DNA from: JBBSNV01 sp964458605
Lineage (GTDB): Bacteria; Pseudomonadota; Alphaproteobacteria; Reyranellales; JAQSWP01
Length of the DNA stretch: 64,000 nt
Direction of reading: 5' to 3'
Assembly: GCA_964458605.1 (NCBI GenBank)
Contig: CAYWLS010000019.1
Span: forward strand, 1 to 64,000
Positions 25,093 to 33,676 of this stretch are shown piece after piece. Within the stretch, counting starts at the first letter, position 1. Each line of letters begins with the position of its first letter. The translations under genes were made by a program, and so were the position numbers. The notes under the pieces are model-generated. The model searched no databases and was not told where the DNA came from. It saw only the letters and a program-made list of their open reading frames with translations.

Positions 25093-25626
25093 TCAATGCA
25101 TGCGCTGGGGCATCTGGGCGATGGCCTGGTCGACCAGCTCGGCGGCCTTGCCCTGGCCGATCTGCTGGCGCAGCACGGCGCGGGCGGCGGCCACGGCGAC
25201 GTCGACCGCCGCGTTGCGCACCTCGGCCAGCGCCTTCTGCTCGGCCTGGGCGATACGCTCCAGGGCGTGCTTTTCCTGCTGCGCCATCTGGCGTTCGAGG
25301 TCCTCGGCGGCCTTGGCCTTGAGGCGCTCGGCCTCGACCTTGGCCTGGGCCACGATGTCCTGGGCTTCCTTGATCGCGTCCTGCTGCTTCTGGCGGTGCT
25401 GGGCCAGCAGCGCCTCGGCTTCCTCGCGCAGTTGCTGGGCCTGGCCGATCGTCTGGGCAATGCGCGCCTTGCGCGCGTCGAGCGCGCCACCGACCGTCGC
25501 CATGCCGCGCCGGAACAGCAGGGCCACGAAGATGACGAACGCGACCGAGACCCAGAATTCGGCGCTGAGATAGAACGGCTCGGCATGTTCCATGCCGGCC
25601 TCGGCGGCGTATGCGACCCCGATCAT
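25093..25626 (-). CDS. atpF: ATP synthase F0 subunit b
   Basis: This 177-residue stator subunit has one N-terminal membrane helix (SAEFWVSVAFVIFVALLF, residues 21-38) and a long charged coiled coil (QLREEAEALLAQHRQKQQDA onward). It dimerises with b' and links the membrane a subunit to F1. Its start overlaps the b' stop by one base. The b and b' pair, rather than two identical b copies, is characteristic of photosynthetic and related alphaproteobacteria. Confidence 0.93.
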   Translation of the reverse strand: MIGVAYAAEAGMEHAEPFYLSAEFWVSVAFVIFVALLFRRGMATVGGALDARKARIAQTIGQAQQLREEAEALLAQHRQKQQDAIKEAQDIVAQAKVEAERLKAKAAEDLERQMAQQEKHALERIAQAEQKALAEVRNAAVDVAVAAARAVLRQQIGQGKAAELVDQAIAQMPQRMH

Positions 25627-26117
25627 CAGTTGCGCTCCGTCATGGCGGCGCGAACCGCCTCATCGATGCGCTCGGCCGACGGCTGGGCGCCAGCCAGCTT
25701 GGCTACCGCCATGCCGGCCGCTTCGCTCGCCACTTCGCGCAGCTGGTTGAGGGCCTCGCCGCGCGCCGCGGCAATGCGGCTCTCGGCGGACTTGATCTGC
25801 TGCGCCACCGTGGCGCTCATCGCCTCGGTGCGCTTGGCGGCCTGGGCGTTCATCTCGTCGACCGCCTGCCTTGTGATGGCGCCGGCCTGTTCGCGCGCCG
25901 CCGCCAGGGCCTTGTCGTAGGCGCCGATGATCTCGGCCGCCTCGCTCTTCAGCGCCTGGGCCCGGTCCAGATCGGAGGTGATCTTTTCCTCGCGCTTCTG
26001 CAGCACCTGCGCGACGCGGGGCAAGGCCAGCCGCCACATCACCAGGAACAGCACGACGAACGTCACCGTCAGCCAGAACAGCTGACTGGGAAACGAGCTG
26101 GGATCCAATTGCGGCAT
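25626..26117 (-). CDS. atpG: ATP synthase F0 subunit b'
   Basis: This 163-residue b-type stator subunit starts MPQLDPSSFPSQLFWLTVTF, the usual b' N-terminus, followed by one membrane helix and a coiled coil (AQVLQKREEKITSDLDRAQA). The start at 26117 is preceded by GGAGA. Gene order c-b'-b identifies it as b'. The symbol is used variably in alphaproteobacteria (atpG, atpX or atpF2), so treat it as a label for b'. Confidence 0.92.
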   Translation of the reverse strand: MPQLDPSSFPSQLFWLTVTFVVLFLVMWRLALPRVAQVLQKREEKITSDLDRAQALKSEAAEIIGAYDKALAAAREQAGAITRQAVDEMNAQAAKRTEAMSATVAQQIKSAESRIAAARGEALNQLREVASEAAGMAVAKLAGAQPSAERIDEAVRAAMTERN

Positions 26118-26182
26118 GCGTTGTCTCCACGACGGCCGGCGGCGGGCCTGCAAGCCCGGCGCCGGACCGGCCGTTCAGCCGA

Positions 26183-26407
26183 CTAGGTGTAGAGGATCAG
26201 GAACGCGATCAGCAGCGCGTACAGCGCCACCGCTTCGGTCAGGGCGAAGCCCAGCATGCCGAGCGGGAAGACGTTGCTGCGTGCCGCCGGATTGCGGCCG
26301 ATCGTCGAAACCAGCGCGGAGAAGATGGCGCCGATGCCGACGCCGACGCCCGCAAGACCGATGACCGCCAGACCGGCACCGATCATCTTTGCGCTAGCCA
26401 AATCCAT
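26183..26407 (-). CDS. atpE: ATP synthase F0 subunit c
   Basis: Subunit c (74 residues) forms the proton-driven rotor ring. It has two hydrophobic helices joined by the polar loop GRNPAARSNV. Helix 1 contains the packing motif GVGVGIG. Helix 2 carries the proton-binding carboxylate E58 in FALTEAVALYALL. Nothing suggests sodium specificity. An AAAGGG ribosome site precedes the start. Confidence 0.97.
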   Translation of the reverse strand: MDLASAKMIGAGLAVIGLAGVGVGIGAIFSALVSTIGRNPAARSNVFPLGMLGFALTEAVALYALLIAFLILYT

Positions 26408-26481
26408 TTTCAGACCCTTTCGTGTTGCATGTTTGACGTGGTTGGGAAGGAAACGACAACCCCTGTCGCCCCGCCACGCGA

Positions 26482-27213
26482 TCAGTGATGCAGGTGGATC
26501 GCGTCGTTCAGGTAGATGCAGGTGAGGACGGTGAAGACGTAGGCCTGCAGGAAGCAGACCAGGATCTCGAAGCCGGTCAGCGCCACGTTGGCCGCCAGCG
26601 GCGCCCAGCCGCCGATGAAGCCCAGGCTGATGATGAACCCGGCGAACACCTTCATCATGGTGTGGCCGGCCATCATGTTGGCGAACAGTCGGATCGCCAG
26701 GCTGACCGGACGGGTCAGATAGGACAGAACCTCGATCGGGATCATCAGCGGCAGCAGCAGCGCCGGCACGCCCTTGGGCACGAAGAAGCCCAGGAAGTGG
26801 TGGCCGTGGCGGATGAAGCCGACCAGGGTGACGCCGATGAACACCACCAGCGCCAGGCCGAAGGTGACGATGATGTGGCTGGTGAAGGCGAAGCTGTAGG
26901 GCAGCATGCTGAGCATGTTGCCGACCAGGATGAACATGAACAGGGTGAAGACGAACGGGAAGAACCGCATGCCGGCCGAACCCACGTTCTCGCGCAGCAT
27001 GCTGGCGACGAATTCGTAGCTCAGTTCGGCCATCGACTGCCAGCGGCCGGGGATCAGGGCCTGGCGACGCACCGAGGCCACCATGAAGACGGCGACCACC
27101 GCGACCGCCACCGTCATCCACAGCGCGGAATTGGTGAAGGAAACGTCGTAATTGCCGAGACGGGGCAACTCGATCAGCGGTTCGATCTTGAATTGCTCTA
27201 GCGGGCTTGCCAC
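26482..27213 (-). CDS. atpB: ATP synthase F0 subunit a
   Basis: Subunit a (243 residues) provides the proton half-channels. It has at least five hydrophobic helices and the essential arginine in SLAIRLFANMMAGHTMMK, next to the GFIISLGFIGG and GFEILVCFLQAYVFTVLTCI helices. It ends YLNDAIHLHH, typical of alphaproteobacteria. It lies 30 bases after atpI. Confidence 0.97.
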   Translation of the reverse strand: MASPLEQFKIEPLIELPRLGNYDVSFTNSALWMTVAVAVVAVFMVASVRRQALIPGRWQSMAELSYEFVASMLRENVGSAGMRFFPFVFTLFMFILVGNMLSMLPYSFAFTSHIIVTFGLALVVFIGVTLVGFIRHGHHFLGFFVPKGVPALLLPLMIPIEVLSYLTRPVSLAIRLFANMMAGHTMMKVFAGFIISLGFIGGWAPLAANVALTGFEILVCFLQAYVFTVLTCIYLNDAIHLHH

Positions 27214-27243
27214 GCCATCCCCCTCATCAGCATCCGACGCATG

Positions 27244-27576
27244 TCACGTCCGGTCGTTGTTGCTGCGCCCGGACAAGTCGCCCATGGCGCGGTACACGTT
27301 CAAAATACCGGCGGCGCTTCCCAGGAAGAAGAACACCACCATCATCCACGGCCCTGTGCCCCACCAGCGGTCGAGCAGGTACCCGACACCGGCGCCGACC
27401 GCGATCCCCGCGACCAGCTCGGTGCCGACCCGGAACGCCAGACCCAAGCCGGTCATGGTCGGACCCGGACCGTTGCGACGGAGTTTGCGATCCGCCCCGC
27501 TGGCCAGCCGCTCGCGTGCCTCGCGCAGTTTTGCGTCGAGTTGGTCGAGCGACGGTGGCTTTTCTCGATCGCTCAT
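27244..27576 (-). CDS. atpI: ATP synthase assembly protein AtpI
   Basis: AtpI (110 residues) is a small membrane protein that assists c-ring assembly. A charged N-terminus (MSDREKPPSLDQLDAKLREA) is followed by two membrane helices with GLAFRVGTELVAGIAVGAG and GYLLDRWWGTGPW, the family hallmark. I chose 27576 as the start because the family begins with this charged helix. It is the first gene of atpI-B-E-b'-b, behind a strong promoter. Confidence 0.92.
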   Translation of the reverse strand: MSDREKPPSLDQLDAKLREARERLASGADRKLRRNGPGPTMTGLGLAFRVGTELVAGIAVGAGVGYLLDRWWGTGPWMMVVFFFLGSAAGILNVYRAMGDLSGRSNNDRT

Positions 27577-27657
27577 GGCGGGCCGATCCGTTCGTCGCAG
27601 TGGCCTGGGCACGGAAAAGCCGCGGCAAACCGCGACGCCCGCCCCCAAGCCGGGCGC

Positions 27658-27686
27658 ACCATAAGGGGCGCCCTATACCAAGTCAA
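27658..27686 (-). promoter_or_regulatory. Sigma-70-type promoter of the F0 operon
   Basis: On the minus strand, TTGACT (27686-27681) and TATGGT (27663-27658) are separated by exactly 17 bp, close to the vegetative consensus. The predicted start near 27651 leaves about a 75-base leader to atpI. Confidence 0.75.
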
Positions 27687-27750
27687 GCGGCAAAATGCCT
27701 CTTGAAGGTCGATAACCCCCTGTTTTTACACGCGAAATCGCCTGCGACGT

Positions 27751-30700
27751 TCAGGCCGCGTTGACGATGCGATCCGCTTCCTCAAGATCGACCGAAACCA
27801 GCTGCGACACGCCCCGCTCGGCCATGGTGACGCCGAACAGGCGGTCCATCTTGGCCATGGTCACCCGGTGATGGGTGATGATCAGGAAACGGGTCTCCGC
27901 CTTCTCGGCGATCTCCGCCACCAGATTGCAGAAGCGCTCGACATTGGCGTCGTCCAGCGGCGCGTCGACCTCGTCCAGCACGCAGATCGGCGCCGGATTG
28001 GTCATGAACACCGCGAACAGCAGCGACAGGGCGGTGAGCGCCTGCTCGCCGCCGGACAGCAGCGACATGACCTGCAGCTTCTTACCCGGCGGGCTGGCCA
28101 TGATCTCCAGCCCCGCCTCCAGCGGATCCTCCGACTCGGTCAGGCGCAGCTGCGCCTTGCCGCCGCCGAACAGCTTGGTGAACAGCTCCTGGAAATGGCG
28201 GTCGACCTGCTCGAAGGCGGCGACGAAGCGCTCGCGGCCTTCGCGGTTCAGCCCGGCGATGCCCTGGCGCAGCCGCGCGATGGCCTCGACCAGGTCGTCG
28301 CGCTCGGCGGTCATGGCGCCGATCTGCTTCTCCATCTCGTCGGCTTCTTCCTCGGCGCGCAGATTGACCGCGCCCATGGTCTCGCGCTCGTGGATCAGCT
28401 TCTCGACCCGCTGCTCGACCTTGTCCAGTTCGGGCAGCCCCTCGATGCTGTCGATGCCGGCCACTTCGAGCACCTGTTCGGGCTCGCAGCGCAGCCGTTC
28501 GCGGATGCGCTCGATGACGCCGGCCAGCTGCGCATCGCCCTGCTCGACCTGGGCCTCGCGCCGCACCCGGCTCTCGCGCGCCTGCGACAGCTCGGCCTCG
28601 ACCTGCTTCAGCGCGCGATCGGCGTCGGCCAGCCGGCTCTCGGCCTCGGCCAGGCGGTCGGCGGCGACCTGGCGTTCGGCCTCGGCCTCGGCGATCAGTT
28701 CGAGCAGCTTGCCGCGCTGCTCGGCGATCTCCGCCGGCTTGGCGTCGAGATCGGTCAGGGTGGCTTCGATGGTGGCCTTGCGCTGCGCCAGCTCCTCGAT
28801 CTGGCGCGCGCTCTGCTCGGCGCGGCTCTGCCAGGTCTGCCGCTCGCTCTCGATCTGACGCAGGCGCTGGGCGCGAAGCTGGGCCTCGCGCAACAGCGCG
28901 TCGTAGGTGGTCTGGCGCTCGACCATGCCGGCGCGCAGATCCGACAGCGCGCCGCGATCGGCGCCGGCCTGTTCGCGCAGGGCGGCCAGGTCGACGAACT
29001 GGGCGCGCTGCTGGTCGCGCTCGTCGCGACGGGCGGCGGCCTCCTGGTGCTCCTGGTCGAGCCGCGCCATCTGCTCCTGCAGCGCCGCCAGCTTGGTGGC
29101 GGCGGCCTCGGCCTGGCGTTGCAGCCCGGCATAGGCATTGCGGCCGTCGCGCAGCGCCGTCTCGGCGTTGCGCTGGGCCTGGCGCGCGGATTGCGCTGCC
29201 TGGCGCGCCGCTTCCAGCGCCTCGCGCACGCTGCGATGCTGGCGTTCGACCTCGCCGGTTTCGGCTTCGGCGATCTCGATCTCGCTGCGCAGATCGGCCA
29301 GGCGGTTGCGCTGCGCCAGCCGCGCCGCGGCGGCGGTCGGCGCGCCGGCCTTGACGGTGAAGCCGTCCCAGCGCCACACCGCGCCCTGGCGCGTCACCAG
29401 GGTCTGGCCCGGGGCCAGATAGGGATGCAGCGCGTGGCCGGCGTCGTCGTCGGCCACCACGCCGATGCGCGACAGGCGGCGATCCAGTTCGGCCGGGCCG
29501 TGCATGAAACGGCCCAGCGGCTCGACATCGCCAGGCAGCGCCGCCGATTCGAAAGTGGGCGGCAGGGCGCGCCAGTAGACCGGGGCGCCGCTGTCGCCGG
29601 AGGCTTCGAGGTCCTCGCCGATCGCTGCGCCCAGCGCCAGTTCGTAGCCCGGCATGACGTCAATGGCGTCGATCAGCGCCGGCCACAGATCGCCGCCATG
29701 GGCGGCCAGCACCTCGGCCAGCGCGGTGGCCTCGGCGCGCAGCTTGGTCAGCTTGGCGGTGGCGTCCTGCAGATGGGCCTGCGCCGCGGTGGCCGACTGC
29801 TCGGTCTCAGCGCGCGCCGCCTCGGCGGCGTCGGCCGCCTGCAGCGAGGCCTGCAACTGCGCCTCGGCCTCGCCGACCTTCTGTTCGGCATCGGCCAGCG
29901 CCGGCATGGCGGCGATCTCGGCCTCGACCGCGCCGCGCTCGCCCAGCAGCCGCTGGCGGCGATCGGCCAGCCGGCCCAGCCGCTCGTCCAGTTCCTGGAT
30001 CTCGCGCATTACCGCCTGCTGCATCGCCGCGTCGCGGGCGATGCGCTCGGTCAGCGCTTCCAGATTGCGTTCCGCGTCGGCCACCTGGGCGCGGGCCTGC
30101 TCCAGCGCCGCCAGCGCGGCCTGTTGCGCTTCGGCTTCATCCTGCTGGGCGGCGACGGCGCTGCGGCCTTCGGTGTCGAGTTCGCCGATCGCCGCCTGGG
30201 CGTCGCTCTGCCGCTCGCTCTCGCGGGCGGTATCGGCCTCGGTCTGGGCGAGGCGGGTGCGGCCTTCCTCGCGCGCCTGCTCGACGCGGCGCTCTTCGGC
30301 CTCGAGCGTGTCGAGCGCCACCTTCAGGCGTTGCAGCTTGGCGGCGGAACTGGCCTCTTCCTGGCGCAGCTCGGGCAGCACGGCGGCGGCATCGGCCTGG
30401 GCGGTGGCGGCGACGCCGGCCAGCCGCGTCAGATCGGCGACCTGGGCTTCGGCCTCGCGCAGCCTGTCGCGCGCCTGGGCGCGCTCGGTCTCGGCGGCGG
30501 CCAGGCGCAGCGCCAGCAGCTGGGCTTCGGCGCGGCGGATATGGTCGGAAAGGTTGCGGTAGCGGCTGGCCTGGCGGGCCTGCTTCTTCAGTTGCCGCAA
30601 CTGCTCGTCGAGCGTTTGCAGCACGTCCTGCACGCGGGTGAGGTTGGTCTCCGCCGCGCGCAGGCGCAGCTCGGCTTCGTGACGGCGGGCATAGAGGCCG

Positions 30701-31212
30701 GTGATGCCGGCCGCCTCGTCGATCACATGGCGCCGATCGGTCGGCTTGGCATTGATCAGCACGCCGATACGGCCCTGGCTGACCAGCGCCGTCGAGCGCG
30801 CCCCGGTGGCGGCATCGGCGAACATGGTCTGCACGTCGCGGGCCCGGGTCTCGTGGCCGTTGACCTTGTAGAGCGAGCCCATGCCGCGCTCGATGCGGCG
30901 TATCACCTCGAGCTCGTCGGCGTCGTTGAGCGCCGCCGGCGCGGTGCGGTCGCGGTTGTCGAGCTTGAGCGCGACTTCGGCGATATTGCGCGCCGGCCGT
31001 TGCGCCGTACCGCCGAAGATCACGTCTTCCATCTCGCTGCCGCGCATCTGCTTGGCGGAGGTTTCCCCCATCACCCAGCGCAGCGCTTCCACCAGGTTCG
31101 ACTTGCCGCAGCCATTGGGACCGACCACCCCGGTCAGGCCGGGCTGGATCACGAGATCGGTCGGGTCGACGAAGGACTTGAAACCGGAAAGATGGAGCCT
31201 GGTGAATTGCAC
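27751..31212 (-). CDS. smc: Chromosome partition protein SMC
   Basis: SMC (1153 residues) organises and segregates the chromosome. The N-terminal ATPase half has the Walker A motif GPNGCGKSN (residues 31-39). Two very long Ala/Glu/Gln/Arg-rich coiled coils flank a hinge at roughly residues 510-640. The C-terminal half carries the signature LSGGEQALTALSLLFAV and Walker B (CVLDEVDAPLDDAN). The scpA and scpB partners are not in the window. A DsbA-like gene lies just upstream on the same strand, 35 bases away, and the two may be co-transcribed. Confidence 0.96.
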   Translation of the reverse strand: MQFTRLHLSGFKSFVDPTDLVIQPGLTGVVGPNGCGKSNLVEALRWVMGETSAKQMRGSEMEDVIFGGTAQRPARNIAEVALKLDNRDRTAPAALNDADELEVIRRIERGMGSLYKVNGHETRARDVQTMFADAATGARSTALVSQGRIGVLINAKPTDRRHVIDEAAGITGLYARRHEAELRLRAAETNLTRVQDVLQTLDEQLRQLKKQARQASRYRNLSDHIRRAEAQLLALRLAAAETERAQARDRLREAEAQVADLTRLAGVAATAQADAAAVLPELRQEEASSAAKLQRLKVALDTLEAEERRVEQAREEGRTRLAQTEADTARESERQSDAQAAIGELDTEGRSAVAAQQDEAEAQQAALAALEQARAQVADAERNLEALTERIARDAAMQQAVMREIQELDERLGRLADRRQRLLGERGAVEAEIAAMPALADAEQKVGEAEAQLQASLQAADAAEAARAETEQSATAAQAHLQDATAKLTKLRAEATALAEVLAAHGGDLWPALIDAIDVMPGYELALGAAIGEDLEASGDSGAPVYWRALPPTFESAALPGDVEPLGRFMHGPAELDRRLSRIGVVADDDAGHALHPYLAPGQTLVTRQGAVWRWDGFTVKAGAPTAAAARLAQRNRLADLRSEIEIAEAETGEVERQHRSVREALEAARQAAQSARQAQRNAETALRDGRNAYAGLQRQAEAAATKLAALQEQMARLDQEHQEAAARRDERDQQRAQFVDLAALREQAGADRGALSDLRAGMVERQTTYDALLREAQLRAQRLRQIESERQTWQSRAEQSARQIEELAQRKATIEATLTDLDAKPAEIAEQRGKLLELIAEAEAERQVAADRLAEAESRLADADRALKQVEAELSQARESRVRREAQVEQGDAQLAGVIERIRERLRCEPEQVLEVAGIDSIEGLPELDKVEQRVEKLIHERETMGAVNLRAEEEADEMEKQIGAMTAERDDLVEAIARLRQGIAGLNREGRERFVAAFEQVDRHFQELFTKLFGGGKAQLRLTESEDPLEAGLEIMASPPGKKLQVMSLLSGGEQALTALSLLFAVFMTNPAPICVLDEVDAPLDDANVERFCNLVAEIAEKAETRFLIITHHRVTMAKMDRLFGVTMAERGVSQLVSVDLEEADRIVNAA

Positions 31213-31247
31213 GACTTTTGTTCCTGACGCGGGTTACGGACGATGGA

Positions 31248-32033
31248 TTACTGCAGCAGCTTGGCGAATTCGTCGAACGGCATGGCGCCGGCCACTTTCT
31301 TGCCATTGATGAAGAAAGTCGGCGTCGAATCGACGCCCAGCTGCTCGCCGCCCTGCCGCTCGGCGACGATCGACTTGACCAGCGTGTCGTTGGTCATGCA
31401 GGCCTTGAAGTCGGCTTCCGAGATGCCCGCCAGCCGGCCGATCTTGCCCAGCTCGGCGATCGTGCCGTCCATGTCGTTGATCTTGATCCAGTTGCGCTGC
31501 GAGCCGAACAGGATCTCGATCAGGGCGAAATAACGATCGTTGCCGGAGCATTCGGCCAGCATCGAGCCGCGCACGGCGTACTGGTCGAGCGGGAAATCGC
31601 GGAACACCCATTTGACCTTGCCGGTATCGATGAACTGCTTCTTGACCTGCGGCAGGGTGTTGACGGCGAAGTCGGCGCAATGCGGGCAGGTCATCGAGGC
31701 ATACTCGATGACCGTGATCGGCGCCTTGGGGTCGCCCATCACATGGTCGCTGGGCTGTACTTCCAGCCCGGTCGGCACTGCCGGCACGCTGGCGGCGGCC
31801 GGCGCGGGGGCCGGGGTGCTGGCAGCCGGGGTCGGGGTGCTGGCGGCGGGAGCCGGAGTGCCGGCGGCGGGAGCCGGCATGGGCGAGGCCGGCGTGGCCG
31901 CCGGGGCCGGCATCGGGCTGGCGGCGGGGGCGTTGGACGGGCCGGACGAGCCTTTTCCCAGCAGGAAATAGCCGCCCACGGCAAGCGCGGCGACCACCAC
32001 CAGGCCACCCACGACAATCAAGATATTCCGCAT
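31248..32033 (-). CDS. DsbA-family thioredoxin-fold protein, membrane-anchored
   Basis: This 261-residue protein has an N-terminal membrane anchor (ILIVVGGLVVVAALAVGGYF), then a low-complexity Ala/Pro/Thr linker (about 33-88) made of imperfect APAAxTP repeats, then a DsbA/BdbD-like domain. The active-site CPHC is at C116-C119 (ASMTCPHCADF), and the cis-proline loop is STPTFFING. It should act as a periplasmic disulfide oxidase or reductase. GGGGAG nine bases upstream fixes the start at 32033. The linker length probably varies between strains through repeat slippage. Confidence 0.9.
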   Translation of the reverse strand: MRNILIVVGGLVVVAALAVGGYFLLGKGSSGPSNAPAASPMPAPAATPASPMPAPAAGTPAPAASTPTPAASTPAPAPAAASVPAVPTGLEVQPSDHVMGDPKAPITVIEYASMTCPHCADFAVNTLPQVKKQFIDTGKVKWVFRDFPLDQYAVRGSMLAECSGNDRYFALIEILFGSQRNWIKINDMDGTIAELGKIGRLAGISEADFKACMTNDTLVKSIVAERQGGEQLGVDSTPTFFINGKKVAGAMPFDEFAKLLQ

Positions 32034-32427
32034 GAAACTCCCCTTTGCCACAACATCTTGGGGTTTTGGCTTCCCAAGAGTCAAACGATTCACGCGCGGT
32101 CTTTTCCACATGGAGAAGTGCGCGAGCCAACCGGGGAAACTAGCGAGAATTTCGCGGCCAAACGATGACGACGGGGCCTCGGGCCGGCGGCGGCAGGGTC
32201 ACGTTTGCGTGCGGCGCTGCTCCTCGTGACGCGGGCTGGGTCGGGATGGCACGTCAGGCGTCAGCCGGTTCCCTGACTGGTCCCTCACCGGTTTGCGCGC
32301 AACGGCTGCGCGAGCTTGGCGGATCCATTGCGCAAGCGATGGCGGAATTTGCCCAAGCTGGCAGGTCCCCTGCGCAGCAGTTGCGCAGGGGCGCAGCGGT
32401 TGCGCAGGGGCGCGCCTTGGTCGGCCG
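32034..32427. other. Gene-free region with GC repeats
   Basis: No gene is convincing here. On the DsbA side there is an inverted repeat CTTGGG-N10-CCCAAG (32057-32078) next to a minus-strand TTGACT (32084-32079), perhaps that gene's promoter and operator. On the other side, CCCCTGCGCA (32367-32376) pairs with TGCGCAGGGG (32382-32391), and TTGCGCAGGGGCGC is directly repeated at 32381-32394 and 32400-32413. The hairpin would lie downstream of the metallo-hydrolase gene but lacks a T-run. Confidence 0.5.
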
Positions 32428-33090
32428 TCAGGAACCGGTCTCGTCCTCGAACAGCATGTCGGCGACATAGGGATTGGTCTTGCGCTCCCAGCCGAAGGTC
32501 GAGGTCTGGCCGTGGCCGGGCACGAAGGTGATGTCGTCGCCCCGCGGAAACAGCTTGCCGCGAATCGAATGGATCAGATCGTCGTGATTGCCGCGCGGGA
32601 AGTCGGTGCGACCGACCGAGCCCCTGAACAGCACGTCGCCGACCAGGGCCAGCCGCATCTGCGGCTGCACGAACACGACATGGCCCGGCGTATGGCCGGG
32701 GCAATGCACCACGTCGAACCCGACCTCGCCCACCGTGACCGTCTCGCCGTCGGCCAGCCAGCGATCGGGCAGGAACGGCTTCTCCTTGGGGAAGTTGTAT
32801 TTCTTGCCCGCCTCCGGCAGTTCCTCGATCAGATAGCGATCGTCGGGATGGGGACCTTCGATCGGCACGCCGAACTCCGCCGCCAGCGTACCCGCCGCGG
32901 TGGCGTGATCGAGATGGCCATGCGTCAGCAGCACCTTCTCCAGGGTCACGCCATTCTTCTCCAGCGCCTGGCGTACGATCGGCAGGTCGCCGCCGGCATC
33001 GACCACGGCGCCGCGTTTGGTGTTTTCGCACCAGATCAGCGAGCAGTTCTGCTGAAACGGCGTGACGGGGATGATCAGGCATTTGAGCAT
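32428..33090 (-). CDS. MBL-fold hydrolase, glyoxalase II-like
   Basis: This 220-residue metallo-beta-lactamase-fold enzyme resembles YcbL-type hydroxyacylglutathione hydrolases. The dinuclear metal site is visible as THGHLDH, followed by the CPGHTPGHVVF histidine and the GDVLFRGSVGRTD aspartate, and a late FVPGHGQTSTFGWE histidine. It is shorter than classical glyoxalase II, lacking the C-terminal helical substrate domain, so the physiological thioester is uncertain. Confidence 0.88.
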   Translation of the reverse strand: MLKCLIIPVTPFQQNCSLIWCENTKRGAVVDAGGDLPIVRQALEKNGVTLEKVLLTHGHLDHATAAGTLAAEFGVPIEGPHPDDRYLIEELPEAGKKYNFPKEKPFLPDRWLADGETVTVGEVGFDVVHCPGHTPGHVVFVQPQMRLALVGDVLFRGSVGRTDFPRGNHDDLIHSIRGKLFPRGDDITFVPGHGQTSTFGWERKTNPYVADMLFEDETGS

Positions 33091-33162
33091 GGCGCTGATA
33101 TAGGCGTTTCGGCCGCGCTTGCGAAGGGGCTTGGCGCCAATCGGCCCGGGACGGCTCCGTCC

Positions 33163-33645
33163 CTAGGGCTTGCCGGGGTCGCGGGCGATGGCCTGGCCCA
33201 GCCGCTTCAGCGCCGCTCGCAGATCGGGATCGCCGACCTGGTCGGCGGCTTCCAGCATGGCGCGCCGCGTGGTCGCATCCACCGGCGTGGCGAGCCGCGG
33301 CCCGAGGCTGCGCGGCTGGGGCAGGGGCGCCTGGACCAGGGCGAGTTTGGCCACCGCGGTAAAGCCCAGGAAGGCGTTCACCCGCTGCAGGATCTCCGGA
33401 ACGCGATGCTGCAATTCCAGCGCCGCCGCGCCGGTACAGCGCAGATGCAGGGTGCCGGGCGCCTTGCCGCGGCCCCCGGCCAGCTTTTCCGGACGGCTTT
33501 GCCGCGCCAGCTCGGCGCCGACGATCTCCGGCCATACGCCGATCAGGCTCAGCACCGGCGACGGCTTGCCGCCCAGCGCGCCGCGCAGTTTGGGCATGAC
33601 CCGGCCCAGGCTGGTGGTCCCGCTGCGATGCTGCTGGTCGTTCAC
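33163..33645 (-). CDS. DciA-like DUF721 protein
   Basis: This roughly 160-residue protein contains a DUF721 domain, the family that includes DciA, the ancestral loader of the replicative helicase DnaB. Family segments are LIGVWPEIVGAELARQSRPEKL, LHLRCTGAAALELQH and the helix QRVNAFLG. I prefer a GTG start at 33645 (GAGG just upstream), because a longer reading to an ATG at 33690 would overlap the divergent mutY start. It is divergently arranged with mutY. Confidence 0.82.
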   Translation of the reverse strand: MNDQQHRSGTTSLGRVMPKLRGALGGKPSPVLSLIGVWPEIVGAELARQSRPEKLAGGRGKAPGTLHLRCTGAAALELQHRVPEILQRVNAFLGFTAVAKLALVQAPLPQPRSLGPRLATPVDATTRRAMLEAADQVGDPDLRAALKRLGQAIARDPGKP

Positions 33646-33676
33646 GCTCGCCTCGATAATTGATCGGCTGCTCGCT

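Noticed and set aside
27868..31227. A 1119-codon plus-strand frame opposite smc
   Set aside because: Low-complexity Leu/Gly/Gln/Arg repeats mirror the coiled-coil codons of smc. Not a gene.
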